Assembly: GCF_013368755.1 (NCBI RefSeq)
Contig: NC_049566.1
Coordinates: forward strand, 2,294,001-2,358,000
Origin: Talaromyces rugulosus
Taxonomy: Eukaryota; Ascomycota; Eurotiomycetes; Eurotiales; Trichocomaceae
Direction: 5' to 3'
DNA length: 64,000 bases
The translations under genes were made by a program, and so were the position numbers. Of the stretch, positions 1 through 12,667 are shown in pieces. Within the stretch, counting starts at the first letter, position 1. Each line of letters starts with the position of its first letter. The notes below the pieces were generated by a model that was not told where the DNA came from, ran no database searches, and saw only the letters and a list, made by a program, of their open reading frames with translations.

Positions 1-399
1 GCACGTCGTCAACTTGTCAATTCCACGTGTGACGATAGCTAGCACCTCGCGTTGATGCAATAAGCAGCCTACAAAGTCTACTAGTGGAAAATATGCATAG
101 GATATCCAGCCTAAAGGATTCAAAAAAGATTGCCCGAGGCCTAAAGTACACGAGATAGTAGAAACAAAAGAGTGAAGATTTCGGGAGATTGCTCAACAAG
201 TCCCCAAAATCTCATTAAATAAGATAACCAAAGAAAATCAGAGCCATGTCATCGCTCGCTAGGATATTGTAACGGTTCAAAGCCGTTAACACACATATAT
301 AATAAGAATAAATGAAATATATAGTATAGTGATCTCAAAATGAGAAATCAAAATGTAGAAGAAGGGAAGAGATTATCGGATTACAAACCATTATTATCA
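1..399. other. AT-rich non-coding edge, 3' flank of erf2
   Basis: No reading frame here looks like a protein. The strip is AT-rich and lies directly behind the stop codon of the Erf2 gene, so its right part is probably that gene's 3' untranslated region. What lies to the left is outside the window. Confidence 0.5.
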
Positions 400-2349
400 T
401 CAATTTTCGGCATGAGAAGCATCTAATGCAGGAGTGGGCTGCACAGTCTGCATCTCCATTCCAGCCTGGGACTCAACATCCTTGGGCAAATACTTGCGCT
501 TCTGTGTCGCGAACCGTTGATCGCCTTGGTGGTAAGGTTGCTTGAATTGCAAATAGGTAGGAGGACGGGGCCTTCCGAGAACCGCAATCCAGTTCCATAG
601 AGCGTTGCCTTGGGTGAAAGGGCGATGGCGATCTGTTTTATTGAACTTTTGGGAGTTGAGGTACTCGCGAGTAGTCTCTCCTCGGCCCATCAGAAAGAGG
701 TGGTATGCCCAAAGAGATGCTGGGTAGGGAGCGGCGACTGCTCCGTAAATAACCATCGCAAATGGCAATCTCAAATGGTCGATCGCACTTTTGAATGAAA
801 TACCCTGTCGATGTTGGTAAAGGAGAACGTGGGCTAGAGACGCTCCGAGTAGAAATAGTGACAAGATTGTCGCAGAGCTGACAAAGGCAAAGAAGTAGCG
901 GTAGTTGCGGCGACCGACGCAGTTGTTTAACCACACACAGTGGTGGTCCAATGTCTCGACACAGTTATCGCATGTTCGGCAATGGTAGCATCGGGGAGGG
1001 CGCCAGATGTTGCATGTCTTGCAATATTTGACCGGCACATCCATAGCAGCGACTTCGGAAGTAGCCAATTTGATCATCACCCAGTCGTTCGTCGGCGGCC
1101 CGAGGGTCAAGGGATCGGCCGATGGGTCTACTGTGGGCATTGGATGTAAATTTCGGGGGAGTATCTTCGCGAATAATGAGTAAAAATGTTTGTTTCCAAC
1201 GTAGAATATTGCTACTCACACCAGGGTCCACGACTGAGGCGTGCAAAAAAGACGACATACATATATAGAATACGTAGCCAAAAACGATGGGGATTGCTGG
1301 TGAAACATGATGCCATAGCCAAGGCGCCCTAAGTACGGTCAGTTTATCATCTTAAATCCGGTTCAATTGGCAACGTACGAAAAAGCAAAGAACAAGGCAG
1401 ACGGAAGGGCGACAAGAATTCCAGTTGCAATGTTTACTGGCTTGTCTCGGGAGTTCTGAAATCTACCCCTACCCCAGAACACAGTATTGCCAGTAAAGTA
1501 TTCATAGTTCTTGCCGAGGTTTGCCGGAGGCACTGGGGGACGGCCTTTGATTGATTTAGGTGATGAAGATGCGGCCGAAGATAATCTTTCGTGGCCTACA
1601 CTGTCTGGTCGCAAACCTTCGTCGTTCTTGCCGTGTAAAGAAAGAAAGCCCGATCTGAAGGATAATGGCGACCTTTGTGGCGGATCGCGTGCAGAAGGAG
1701 CATTGATTGCTTTGCTGATGTTCAGATGTTCCGGAGCTGGTTTCCTTTCACGCTCATGTAACAGCCTGACGCTTTCGCCGAGACTCCTTACTGTTGTGTT
1801 CCCCGTTGGGCTCGCATTCGACGTATTCCGGTCGGGGATAATCGGATCCGTGAATTCAGTCCCACGTGATGGAGGAATTTCAGCATCAATAGCCTGAGCG
1901 CCCAGACGAAGGGTGCTGCTCGAAACAATACTTCGCCGATGCAAATTCTCCTCGTCTTCGACGTCTTCCGACGCGACGGTTCCGGTCCCGGAAAGTGCTT
2001 GACTGGGACGACGATGGGCCTGTAGTCTCTGAGAGCTCATCGGACGGAAAAAAGCTTGAGGCGTGAGAGAAGGAACATGTGTTCTGCTTATCCGACTCAA
2101 ACGGCTGGACGAGCTGCCTGGGCGAGCCATGGTCGAATTTCCCACAGACGACCGCGCCGGAGGCGGACCCCGTCTGGACGGTGGCGGTTGCGACGAGATG
2201 CCATCTTCGGAGGCAATGTCGGTCATGCGCGAGGAAATTCCGCTGACAGAAGGAACGCGAGGCACTTCATATCCTGGTGTCGTGGGAGTAATCGGACTGA
2301 TCGGGGTAGTCGGGGAAGTTGGCGAATTTGGCGCGCTGTGGTCAGCCAT
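400..2349 (-). CDS. erf2: Palmitoyltransferase Erf2 (DHHC family)
   Basis: Catalytic subunit of the Ras palmitoyltransferase, expected in the ER membrane with an Erf4-type partner; it moves palmitate from CoA to cysteine residues. Three exons in phase: 2349-1379, 1328-1220 and 1164-400, giving 614 aa. The first 290 or so residues are Ser/Pro-rich and probably disordered. Membrane segments follow around residues 305-330, the cysteine-rich zinc domain spans about 408-458 with the catalytic DHHC at 433-436, and two more membrane segments lie around 450-478 and 490-518. The TTxE-like GETTREYLNS motif follows the last segment, as in the family. Both introns have GT...AG ends, and the joined protein runs smoothly through SAPWLW and VDPGILPRNL. 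The Erf2 assignment over other DHHC enzymes rests on the overall sequence. Confidence 0.93.
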
Positions 2350-3440
2350 GATTATGCCGTTGTCTCACGGATGCCACGGGTGTTTCAAATGGTCTCAATG
2401 TATCGAACGAGTTCTTATAATCCAACCATTGCAATACCGGTTTTTGTTTTGTTGACGTTGACGTTGACGTTGTTCTAAAGGGAAACAAATAACCGAAGCG
2501 ACGTGGTTGACAGAGTGAAGCGATCCAGAGAACAGCAAACGAACAGCAAACGAGCGACAAAGGAATGGCTATCGAATATCACGATGAAAAGTATCGGCCG
2601 GGGAGGAGTAGCAAAAGAATGTGGGTGTGGCCTGGCGAGAAAGAAGGACTGGGCATCTGAATCTTTTTCCCCCTTGATGCACGGCGAAGGGAAGCGATCA
2701 CGGGTCCACGACCAATCGGGAGTAGTCCGTCCCGCTCTATGCCTAAGGCACCCATCACTGACCAGTCTTGAACGGGCTTGTTTTTGAGTCTTCAGGATAA
2801 TTCGCGGTGATTCGTTTATGATATGCAGATCAAGAACCAGTATCAGATGATCCACCCTGGAATATACAAGGGACTGGCCAGTTATATACTAACAAACGAA
2901 CCTTAACGTTACTTATATACAGACTACATATGTACATCTGGGATATCAATATGTATACATGTAATTATCAATTAATACATGTATGACACCGAATAACAAT
3001 AAATTAATGCATTTTAATTATTGCCACTGTAGCAACATAAAAAAGTTTCCGGTTGTAAATATTTGAATGCATCGGAGCAACGTCATAGTCCAATGTATAA
3101 ATTGCCTTGGGTGTGGCAATCAGTCATTTATAAAGGAATAGCCACCACATAGACTACCAGTCGCTAATATAATATTAATAAATGCCCGTATAGCCAGAAT
3201 AATATTAACTAAAATAAAATCCAACGGTCTAGATCTTTTACTGGCCTCAGGCATTGCCATTCGTCCCAATCCGGAAGGCTTCCAGGCAAGCTTGATCACC
3301 TGATCCGCGGGCCGAGATTAATCGTCAGATACACCCGACCTTGACCTCACTTCTCCACCGACCGTCTCCGAGAAAGCTCTCGTTTTTCTTTCTTTGCCCG
3401 CCCAAACAACAACTCTTTGCGACCAATTCGAGAGAGAAAA
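2350..3440. promoter_or_regulatory. Divergent intergenic region, AT-rich core
   Basis: The region separates erf2 (-) from a mitochondrial protein gene (+), so it must hold both promoters. Close to erf2 there is a short tandem run of the hexamer TTGACG near 2453-2472. The part from about 2860 to 3250 is strikingly AT-rich and has no credible reading frame. The stretch just before 3441 is pyrimidine-rich, as is usual before fungal starts. Confidence 0.5.
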
Positions 3441-4142
3441 ATGTCTTCGATTGCTGCCTTCACAGCTCGTCGGGCTTTTGCCCGTCAGTCCTTTGCTGCG
3501 CGCGCCCCTCTTCGCCGTTATGCCACCAAGACCGAGGAAGCCGGCCTGGACAAGGGCCCAAAGCGCGACCCTGAGCTCTACGTACGTTGATGACCGGAAG
3601 ACACAGCCATTGGGTATTCGAATATTGACTAGAAGTGGTTTTTTTTAGGTTCTACTCGGTGTTATGTCTGGTGCTTTCTTGCTTGCCGGATGGTAAATTC
3701 TCCCCTTATTTGAGTCATACACACAACGGTTCGATTTGCGCGATATATGATATACGATTACTTCAATTCGCTCTTAAATAAACAACGTTTCAAGGCAAAA
3801 ATCGGCTGGCTAACGAGGATATGAAATTAGGTACTTTGGTCGCAAGCCTACCTCGGTGACCTCGGAAAGCAACGTCCGCATCAACGACTCGGCCATGCCC
3901 TGGGAGGGCGAGGGTGAGGGCAAGGCCTTCAAGTACCAGTACCACCCTCACGGTGACAAGAGCCAGCCTCTTCGCAACGCTCCTAGCGCTCTCAACACTG
4001 TCATCGTTCCCGACGTGACCTTGCCTGTTGTAAGTCCATATCACTAGCCTCTATTGCGTGACGCAAAGAAAGCACTAATTCGTTACTTCAGGACCTTCAC
4101 GAGCGATTCAACAAGTATGGTAAGGAGGAATACGACTACTAG
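3441..4142 (+). CDS. Small mitochondrial single-pass membrane protein
   Basis: Function not recognised. Four exons in phase: 3441-3581, 3649-3692, 3831-4029 and 4092-4142, giving 144 aa. The N-terminus is rich in Arg, Ala and Ser with almost no acids (RRAFARQSFAARAPLRRYAT), a typical matrix-targeting presequence likely cleaved before residue 30. A hydrophobic segment, VLLGVMSGAFLLAGWYFG, follows at about residues 48-65 and would anchor it in the inner membrane with the C-terminal 80 residues on the other side. Small inner-membrane proteins of this build include accessory respiratory-chain subunits, but I cannot place it in one. The start is the first ATG after a pyrimidine-rich leader and gives the presequence directly. 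Confidence 0.8.
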
Positions 4143-4615
4143 AAAAAAAGGAAGAAAGAACAAAAAATGCTACCACCCATCCTCTTTTTTTGGCTTTCCT
4201 CATAGATTTTGGGTTTACTGGATGGGGGCCCTGTACTCTAGGTAGATGAAGGCCAACAACAACAACCCAAACAACCATGCCTCAGTTGTTGCCACTGTAT
4301 AGTTTTTGAGCTTTTTTTTAAACATCTGATCCAAAGATTTCCTTTGTTCGTTTTATTTCCACCGTATCTTCCTTCCCAATGTTGTTTATTTTATAGGCGA
4401 ATTAAAATCCGATACATGATTTAACAACGTGAGAGTTAAAGAAAAGGAAAAAAAATACCGACAGGTTTTGCTGCTCATTATGAAAATATACATGACCAAT
4501 AAAAGTCACACTCGCATCTCTTTTTTAAAACCAAAAAAGAGTATTGATCCTTTCTAGCCAATACAGTCAAAAAGAAAGCTCCATCCAATTTAATCAATCA
4601 ATCACCAGCCTTTAA
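4143..4615. other. Convergent 3' flanks, no gene seen
   Basis: The gap lies between the ends of two convergent genes. It is AT-rich with poly-T and poly-A runs and shows no coding potential; it should hold both polyadenylation regions. Confidence 0.5.
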
Positions 4616-7600
4616 TTATTTAGTTGCCTCATTACCGTCACTCGCTGGACGCGGGCTTTCCGCTTCCTTGTCACCGCGAACCGACTCCCCCAAACCTTCG
4701 GCTGAAGCAGGTTTGTTTTGCTTCGCGTTCTCTCCTTCGCCACCATTTCGGTTTGTCTCGGGGTTTTGGCCTTCAATGTCCGGATGAGGAGGTGCGTGTT
4801 GTTGTTGTTGCTGGTCGCCATTATTGTTGATTTCGCGGCCGTTTGCGTCGATCAAGCGCGTCTGTGTCTCGTACTTTGTTTGTAGTGAAACCTTACCCTC
4901 TTTCTGTAGCTGGGCTACTTTCTCTGGGTCTAGGACGTTGCCGGCTTCGTCACGGTACTCGACGCGTTCTTCGCGGCCAACGACTCTCGAATCGGCGGGT
5001 TGCGGAGTAACGGATGCTTGGTCTGACTGTTCGTTGTTGCCGACTTGTTGTTGCTGAGGAGGGACGGCGACAGGAGCTTCTGACTGGATAGCACTGGTAA
5101 CTGGTGTATATGGTGTCGTGTATTGACTCAGCTACATACTCCGTGTTAATTTATTGTCTTAAGAACCTCAACGTATACCGCGAGGAGGCGGCTGCCACGC
5201 CGGAGGACTTACGTCAGTATGGAAAGTGTCACATGCAAAGTCCCAAGAGCCCATCAGACGAACGCTTTCACAAGCATTTATCGTCCAGGGATTTCCATAT
5301 ATAAGAGGGGAATAGGCGGCGAAAACGGCGATGCTCAAAACGATGAATTTCGTGATGACGATGCCACCAACCACAGATTTCTTCCCCACAACAGGCAGCT
5401 GCACACGGTTGAAGATGAAATCGAATGTTTGCGATAGACCCATGATGGCAAAGTAGAGAGCCGGGAGGTAATGGTGCAAGAACAACTGGCGAGCCATCAG
5501 ATAGAAGGGGAAGTAGTGGAACGCCCAGCCGAGGACTGTTGTGCCCAATTCGTAGTCAAAACGCTTGACGTTGACGTTCTTGTAGTCGTTGAAGCCGCGC
5601 TGCCAGCGGAGGAGAGCAATTCCCTTGAAAGCGGCATAGATAGCAATCGCCGCGGTCGATGACCACCAGATAAGCGGGTTACCAAGTAAATAGACTTGAC
5701 GATGATCTTTGCCCCAGAAGTTGATACCACGGAGCAGCGTAGGCCAAGAAGGTGGACGAGAATCCCACATGTGCGACTCGGTCAATCCAGCGTTGGTAGT
5801 CCACATCACCTTATGAAGCTCGAAGAATTTGCCCAAAAAGCCTGGGTTCCGGTAGTTGACTTTTTCTGTGTCCTTTGGTAGTGCAGGGTGGTCGTTTGCT
5901 TCAATGTACCAGATACTGTTGGGTAGAGTTCCTCCTCGAGCGCAAGTGACCTCTTGCTGTTCCCAAGCCCAGTCCGGGAGTTTGACCTTGTGAGAGAACA
6001 GAGTGCAACCAGTCATAATATGGGCAAGTCTGAACTTGGTTTCAATAGTGCGCACACGTTTCTTGGCCTCCTCTCCGTCAGACATCGACGGGATGATCTC
6101 AACACGGAACAGATCATTAGCATCGCCAGGAAATCCTTCGTAGCCGTAGGCCGAGACCTCATTTTGCCAATCGACTTCGGTGATAGGGGCACGCTCATCA
6201 TGAGAGTGAATGCGACGGTGAGTAAGCAAGTGGTAAAGTTTAATAACAGCTCCGTCATAAATGTAGTCAGCAGTCAAGTTGTCCCATGCCAGGTAACCTT
6301 CAATTTCGGTTCCATCGGGACCCAAGGGCTGCGTTTGGTTTTCTAGGAGAAAGACATTGTTTTCATCCTTGTGGGGGTACAGAGTGACCTGCTGTTGCAT
6401 GCTTCCAGTCGGATACATGTGCGGGTGAGAATGGAGATAACCACCCTGTGTGTTGTAATGGCGGAGGCTGACTCGAGATCCAAACGCAACATCAGCTGGA
6501 ACATCTTGCATACCCTTAGAGTTCAGAGTAGCTTGGAATTCGGAAGACATGAAGCCGTCTCCTTCGCCGGGGTTCCTCAAAATGGCAAAGTGAATGGCAA
6601 ACATGCTCATGTAGAAGCTGAGCGGGATAACAATTAGGCAAAAGACACGGGCGAAAAAGTGTTTGAACCAAAGGCGCTATCACGAGTCAGTATTCCCTTA
6701 ATAAATGTAAGAGTCTATGTTCTTACCGGCGTCACCGTGTCAGGGTCACCCAAAAGAACCCAAAGCTGAAGTGCAGTGATACTGCCTACCCATGCAGTAG
6801 TGAAAAGTCCGACCCATTTGACGCTGAGAGTGGCACCCAGGGACAGACCAGTCACGCTGAGCCAGAACCACCATGGCGCTTTGAATGCTTTAGACGGCCC
6901 TTGTTCGTGCTGGTTGGTGAAGCAGGAGAAACACAGGGCAGTCAAGGCAGTGAAGAAAATGAGAGGAGAGTCGAGCAGGATGAAGCGAGACTGGGTAGTC
7001 AATGCGTTATCTGGGTATAAAATTAGTTGTGAGATCTCCCAGGGCATTCTCAACCACGCATAACTCAGCATCACTAACCAAAGGTAACCAACAATGCCCC
7101 AAGCGCGGAGGTCGAGGTCCTGCATCCTGTCGCCTTCAGTGTCAAGAACATCAGAGGGATAGTCAAGACGCCCAAGATTGCTGGAAGTAGACGCATAGCC
7201 ACATATGGAACGCCTGGCTCGATGTAATCCATTCCGATATCCTTGAAGTCAAAATCGCCCTTGAAACCGGCAAGCCAGCCGGCGAGTGTGATCAAAAGTT
7301 TAGCCAACGGGGGGTGAACGTCCATGAAAAATCTGCCGTTGATGTATTTGGTAGCGAATCCACCGAAACTGTCAAGTGAAAGCAAGAATATGTCAGCGAT
7401 CATGCCACTGAACAGAAAATCCGGGAAACATACTGCACCTCGTCAAAGACGACGCTCGAGGGTTGATAAATGCGGAACAATCTGACTGCAGCTGCCACCA
7501 GGGTCAAGCCGGCGAGCCATTGGTAGTCTCTTAGGGGGAGGTTGAAAATGTCATTGTTCGTGACTCCATCAGAGGTATAATCCGACTTCTTTTGCGCCAG

Positions 7601-7693
7601 GGGTTTGTTTGACTTTGGCTTCGGAGAGCGACTGCGTGAACGGCTGCGACGAGACACCGGCCGCACGTTCAGGGTATCTTTCGATTTCGACAT
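4616..7693 (-). CDS. pmtA: Dolichyl-phosphate-mannose protein O-mannosyltransferase, PMT2 family
   Basis: ER-membrane enzyme that transfers mannose from dolichyl phosphate to Ser/Thr of secretory proteins; needed for cell-wall integrity. Five exons in phase: 7693-7434, 7368-7079, 7010-6727, 6676-5213 and 5131-4616, giving 937 aa. The N-terminus is basic and RS-rich. The first lumenal loop carries the catalytic DE of VVFDEVHFGGFA and the conserved DVHPPLAK; the following GWLAGFKGDFDF run is what I associate with PMT2 rather than PMT1 or PMT4. The lumenal MIR repeats (about 320-510) include GGYLHSHPH and RIHSHDER. A C-terminal multi-membrane block contains FHYFPFYLMARQLFLHHYLP. The last exon adds about 170 hydrophilic residues, Gln/Asn/Glu-rich, longer than in yeast Pmt2. 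The A. nidulans-style symbol is given by family, not by alignment. Confidence 0.92.
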
Positions 7694-8336
7694 TGTGATG
7701 GCAATTGAATGGCCGTGTCGAAGATGCGAGACAGGTTGTCAGTCAATCCAAAGACCGCTGAGCAGCCTAGTTTCCGGATAGCGACCAAAAGACGAGTCCC
7801 ACCGAAGAGCAAGGGAAAAGAAAAAGATGCTTTAACGAGAGTCAGAAATTAAGAACAGCGCCCTTCCATAACATGAAAGGGAAAAATCGAAGTGAACAAG
7901 TACAGATTAGAAGTGATTATTGCTCAAGGCTCAGCCGTCGACAGCTGGCCAGATCTCGGGGGGTGGCGCGGCTAACGAAGCTCCACGAGCCAAACAAAGC
8001 AAATGGCCAGATGCAGCCGCCGGAGACTATGCTTTGTTGAAGTAAAACACCTGTGTGAGTAAGAGATTGAATCGGAGTCAAAACCTAGAGAGGAGGAATT
8101 AATCCTTGCCCGGCTGAAAACCTGTGCTGCCATAATAATAAATTGTGAGCATACGTAGTCTTCCCGATTAGGAATCGCTTCCTCCGCCAAGCGCCGGGAC
8201 TGAAGCGCGCGGCAAGGCGAGCGGCGCGGCCTTTCGTGCATGCGACGCAGTTTCCTCTGGAGAATTTATTGTCACTGCGATTACTTCGACCACGCACCAT
8301 CGCATTCTTCTAGAGTGAGCCAGTCAAAACAACAGC
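7694..8336. promoter_or_regulatory. Bidirectional promoter region (PMT2 / SF3a1)
   Basis: About 640 bp between two divergent start codons. No protein-like frame is present. Both genes are housekeeping and probably share upstream elements, but I see no specific site that I can name. Confidence 0.5.
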
Positions 8337-10093
8337 ATGGCTGCAGTCGAGACGAACGGGAACGGAATAGCTCAGGAAGATGCGACCAAACCGCCAGAGG
8401 GTGTGGTCGTGCCGCCTAAAGACATTAGAGGTATGTCATGTCGCCTTTTTTGGTCCTCCAGCTTGGTATGCTAATGAGATTTGGGATACAGCCATTGTAG
8501 AGAAGACTGCAGGTTATGTTGCTCGCAACGGTCCTATATTTGAACGTGAGTTTGCCCCCCTGCCAGACTTTGCTTTTTCCTCCGCGACTAATCTTTCTCT
8601 CTCAAGAACGAATTCACGAAAAGGAAAAGAGCAATCCCAAATTCTCATTCCTGAGCCCCGGCGATGCGTACGAGGCCTTTTACCAGTGGCGACTCACAGA
8701 GATCAAGGAGGGGCGAGGGACTGATGTTGCGGCTGGACGACCAGGCGAAGCCCAAGCTACGCCTGTGCCAGAAAAACCACAGGGCCCTGCCGCGCCGCCA
8801 GATTTCCATTATTCGGCTCGAATCCCTATTATAAATGCACAGGACTTGGAAGTCGTTAAATTGACAGCCCTTTTCGTCGCGAAGAGAGGCAAGTCATTCA
8901 TGACTTCGCTATCGCAACGGGAGGCGCGGAACTATCAATTTGATTTCTTACGACCACAACACAGTTTATACCAATTTTTCACGCGGCTGGTGGATCAATA
9001 TACCATTTTGTTAAGCCAAGAAGGCATCGATGCGAAAACGACGGAAAAGCGACGTTTGGAGGAATTAGAACGCAATGTCAAGGATAAACGACACGTTCTG
9101 GGTCGCGCCAAACAGCGCGCCGAGTGGGTTAAACACCAAGAGCAGCAGAAGCAGAAGAAGGAGGAGCAAGAAGAAGAAGAGCGTATTGCGTATGCCCAAA
9201 TTGATTGGCACGACTTTGCCGTTGTCGAAACGGTTCTTTTCACCGATGAAGATGACCAAATAGAGCTACCGGCTCCGGCTTCACTCGGTGATCTCCAATC
9301 AGCGTCCCTGGAACAGAAAGCAGCCATGTCGCTCAACCCGCTTCGTATCGAAGAAGCCATGCCTACAGACGAGATGGAACCCGTATACTACAACGCCTAT
9401 CCAGCGGAGCAAGCTGGCCCCATGCAACCAACCTTTGACCAGCAAGCCGCAGCACCTGCTGGTATGGATCAGCACTACCCACCAGCTCCTCAATACCCCG
9501 TTGTTCCGGTAGCGGCAACAGAAGAAGAGCAACGTATCCGCGAGCGTACGGAAGCCCGAGATAAAGCATCCGCCGCGCAAGCAGCAGCTAAGGGACAGCC
9601 TTCGATGCGGATCCGCTCCGACTATGTACCGCGAGCGCAGACCCGGCGGCAAAATGCTGCAGCGACAGCTCTCTGTCCCAACTGTAAGCAGCAAATCCCC
9701 GTCGCCGAACTCGACCACCACATGCGCATCGAAATGCTCGACCCACGCTGGAAAGAGCAGCGCGAAAAGGCCGACTCGCGCGCAGCCACGACCAACCTGT
9801 CCACAGTCGACGTTGTCAATAATCTTAAGCGTCTAGCCAGTCAGAGAAGCGATGTATTTGACTCGACTCACAGTCTCGCTGGTGGACCTGAAGAGTCCGA
9901 AGAGGAAGCGCGTCGAAAACGCATGGCGTTGGCACCCGGAGCGCAGGGCTACGAAGGCGCTCCTAGCGGATATCCTCAAATGCCAACCGTTGGCCCAACA
10001 GTTAATGCCCAAAATCCGCAAACGATGAACGTTCAAGAACAAATTCGCAATCTTCACGAAAGGTTTGGACAAAGGCCTCCAGGCAGTGGGTAG
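8337..10093 (+). CDS. Splicing factor 3a subunit 1 (Prp21/SAP114 type)
   Basis: Component of the U2 snRNP SF3a complex, which joins U2 to the branch point during early spliceosome assembly. Exons 8337-8430, 8492-8545 and 8607-10093 give 544 aa in phase. Two SURP modules are visible: residues about 29-82 (AIVEKTAGYVARNGPIFE...NPKFSFL) and about 130-180 (LTALFVAKRGKSF...YQFDFL). A charged coiled coil, about 195-225, follows and overlaps the region that binds SF3a3 in homologues. A Pro/Gln-rich linker leads to a conserved CPNCKQQIPVAELDHHMR block near residue 412. The C-terminal ubiquitin-like domain of animal SF3A1 is absent, which is normal for many fungi. The two introns sit inside the first SURP module. 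Confidence 0.95.
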
Positions 10094-10407
10094 CGGTTGG
10101 TCTTATTGTGGAGAAAAATGAAAGACAAGAAAAAGAAATGGGACAGGCTGGAATTGGAATGTATATCTAATTTTGATTTTGATTTTGATTGTATTAACTG
10201 GAGTTTTGCATTGAGCAGCGTGGGGCTGGGATGTCAATGGTTAGTAGCTAAATGGCAGACGATTCACTATATCTATTATAATGTTGTGCCTTTTATTCCT
10301 CTAGTTTAGGCTTTTTCTTCTACTATGGATATCACTATGTACACCACATCAGGGAAAATAAAGGTTTAACATCAGCTTCTAATGTCATCCCATTTCCCTT
10401 GCCCATT
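10094..10407. other. Convergent 3' flanks, no gene seen
   Basis: About 310 bp between the stop codons of two convergent genes. A short repeat of TTTTGAT units occurs near 10171-10190. Nothing else recognisable. Confidence 0.45.
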
Positions 10408-11779
10408 CTATTGCCCCTGTCTCAATGCAGTATCACTCTTCTGCAACATCTGCTGCCAATGGTCCAGCGCAGCAGGCGACGCTCGCCTAACCATAACCTA
10501 AGACCAATAATGAGATACAACACTTATACTGCTAGTAAGGAGGTTTCTTATCTACTTACCCATTGAAGCCCCACCTCCAGAGCATCGAACTTCTCTGTTT
10601 TCCCTTTTTCCATTTTGCGCTGCGCTCGACGCATTTTTCGGTCGTTGTCTCTATTCGAAAATGTCTGGCCGAGCATAGCCAGAGGGTCTGAACGGCCACC
10701 GTGCTTCTGGAGTGGTGGGAGCACGGTGGAAAGACGCGCAATGCGATTTCCATAGAATGCGATTCTGTCTTCTGGGCCTGCACCATGTCCTGGTCCTCTT
10801 CCATCTGACGAGATGCCGACTTCGTTATCGACGTCCTTTGCCTTGCAGATACTAGAATCACATAAATCAGTTAGCCAGAACTGTGGGAGGAACAAGAGTA
10901 GACCTACCATATCTCAAGCCCATTTGGCACGAAAATATCGAGATTGGTTTTCGATAGCACTTTATTAATCCCATTCGAATGCCCTACTGCCGCGCCAATT
11001 CCAACGCCGAGCTGACCAGCCATGAGACCAATCGAGGCAGCACCAGGCCTGACGAGAATCCTGAATTAGCTTTCTTTCTTTCTTTTCGTTTCTCTTCATT
11101 TTCTTGCAGGTCGAACTACTTACACGAAAAACCCAGCAATGTTAGCTCCCTTTTGGAAGATCTGATTCTCCGGATTCGGTATTATGGCGATGTTGATGGC
11201 GTCCAAAGCTTGCATGAAATCGTCAAGGGAGATATTGTACTGCTGTAGTTCATTGCTGTATCCGCGAAGGAAAGGTTGGTCGTTTCCGTAGGAAAGCTGG
11301 GGTAGAGCTAGGGGGTGGAAGAAGTTGTTGTTTGAACTTGCTCGTGAGTAGTGTCCATTGTTGTACCCATTGTTGTACCCATTGTTGTATACCTGTGGTG
11401 ATGGACCTTGGTGCACCGAGTAGGGAGGCGGGTCATCATAGCTTTTGTTGTTGTTTTTGTTGTCGTTGCTATACATTCCATCATCCTGCTGATAAAAACC
11501 GCGGCGACCGTTGTCGTCGTAGTTGTAATAATCAGGGTTTCTCCTTGGAAGTTCTCTTCCGTAGGAGTGATTCTGGCGACTGTTGTCATCGTAGTTGCTA
11601 TAATCAGGGCTTCTTCTTGGAAGTTCTCTTCCGTAAGAGTACTGCTGAGCTGATGACGAATGCCGTGAACGATACTGGCTTTGAGACGACGCAGAACGAT
11701 AGCCATTATTATTGCGAAAGCCATTTTTGGGCTCGTCGGCTCCTAGAGCTGAGCCAATAACGTCTTTGATCAAACCCAT
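10408..11779 (-). CDS. Asn/Tyr-rich conserved fungal protein, function unknown
   Basis: Not recognised as a named family. Four exons in phase: 11779-11124, 11048-10908, 10851-10560 and 10497-10408, giving 392 aa. The start MGLIKDVIGSALG is an amphipathic helix and has an MG that could be myristoylated. Residues about 20-140 are low in complexity, rich in Tyr, Asn, Gly and Arg, with two imperfect copies of the unit SYGRELPRRxPDYxNYDD. A hydrophobic Gly-rich stretch (GASIGLMAGQLGVGIGAAVG-like, about 222-245) could insert in a membrane. The C-terminal third is charged and helical. The second half looks conserved and folded and the first half like a disordered tail. The last exon is 90 bp and ends in a Gln-rich tail. 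Confidence 0.8.
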
Positions 11780-12667
11780 GACGTGTATGTAGATAATTGT
11801 ATGTATAAACAAGGTCAATAATGAATAGGGAAAAGAGAATACTAGTAATTCCTGTGTTCAAAACAGACAGACAGAAAAAAAGCAGAATTTGCTTCCTTGC
11901 TGTTTCTTTTATATCTACCAATATTCAATTATTTATAAACAAATTATTTCATGGCTGTGCTGCTATACTTTTTTTTTTGGACCACCTACTAAATCTAGTT
12001 AGCATTGCGAGGATATCGCGGTTAGGGCATAGCGTCAACTGGTACCAAAAAAAGCACGCCGATCAAGCCGAGTATTACTTTGTACCAGCCATACATATAT
12101 ATCACAAACGGATTTTTATCTTAGTAATATATATATTTTACTATTTCTTTTTAGTTTTATATCAGTAAGCCAGTGCAACAGGTGGCAAGCCTAGAAAGTA
12201 AAGCTATTCCAATCCAAGGATTTCTCAGACTGCGACACAGTGGGTCTGATTTTATCGTACCTACTGTATAGAATTCTCGCAAACGCATTTCTCGTCTCTG
12301 TGTTTGCGGCTGGACAGGAGGCTTCTCAATCGAGATAGATTTTACGACCTAGGTCTCGCTTTGTCCTCGGATAAGCTGAACACACCTTTATCCCCAAAAT
12401 CTCCTCAATTTGCCAGCATCAAACAGCGGTCAAACCCACAAAGTCGTGTGCATAAATCCCTAGATTTTAAAAATCTCAATATATACTGATCAATCAAAGT
12501 TTAGACTATTGCTGATGCGGCCATATCGCGCGTGACGGAGCACGGCGGGTGCCCTCACATCCGTTGTATGTAGAAGTTCTTGCACACTTGGTACCCATAG
12601 TTCAATTTCGACTGCCAAGGTCCCTGGTCGTAAGCAGTTCAGCGACAGAGGAAAAGCAAAGTTGCGG
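11780..12667. other. Tandem intergenic region, AT-rich
   Basis: About 890 bp upstream of the Asn/Tyr-rich gene and downstream of the AIM9-like gene, both on the minus strand. Runs of T and TA repeats occur near 11970 and 12100-12160. No reading frame looks real. It should contain the promoter of the gene at 10408-11779. Confidence 0.5.

Noticed and set aside
2860..3250. AT-rich block considered as a RIP-mutated transposon
   Set aside because: No terminal repeats, no remnant of a transposase frame and too short to judge RIP by eye; AT-rich intergenic DNA is a sufficient explanation.
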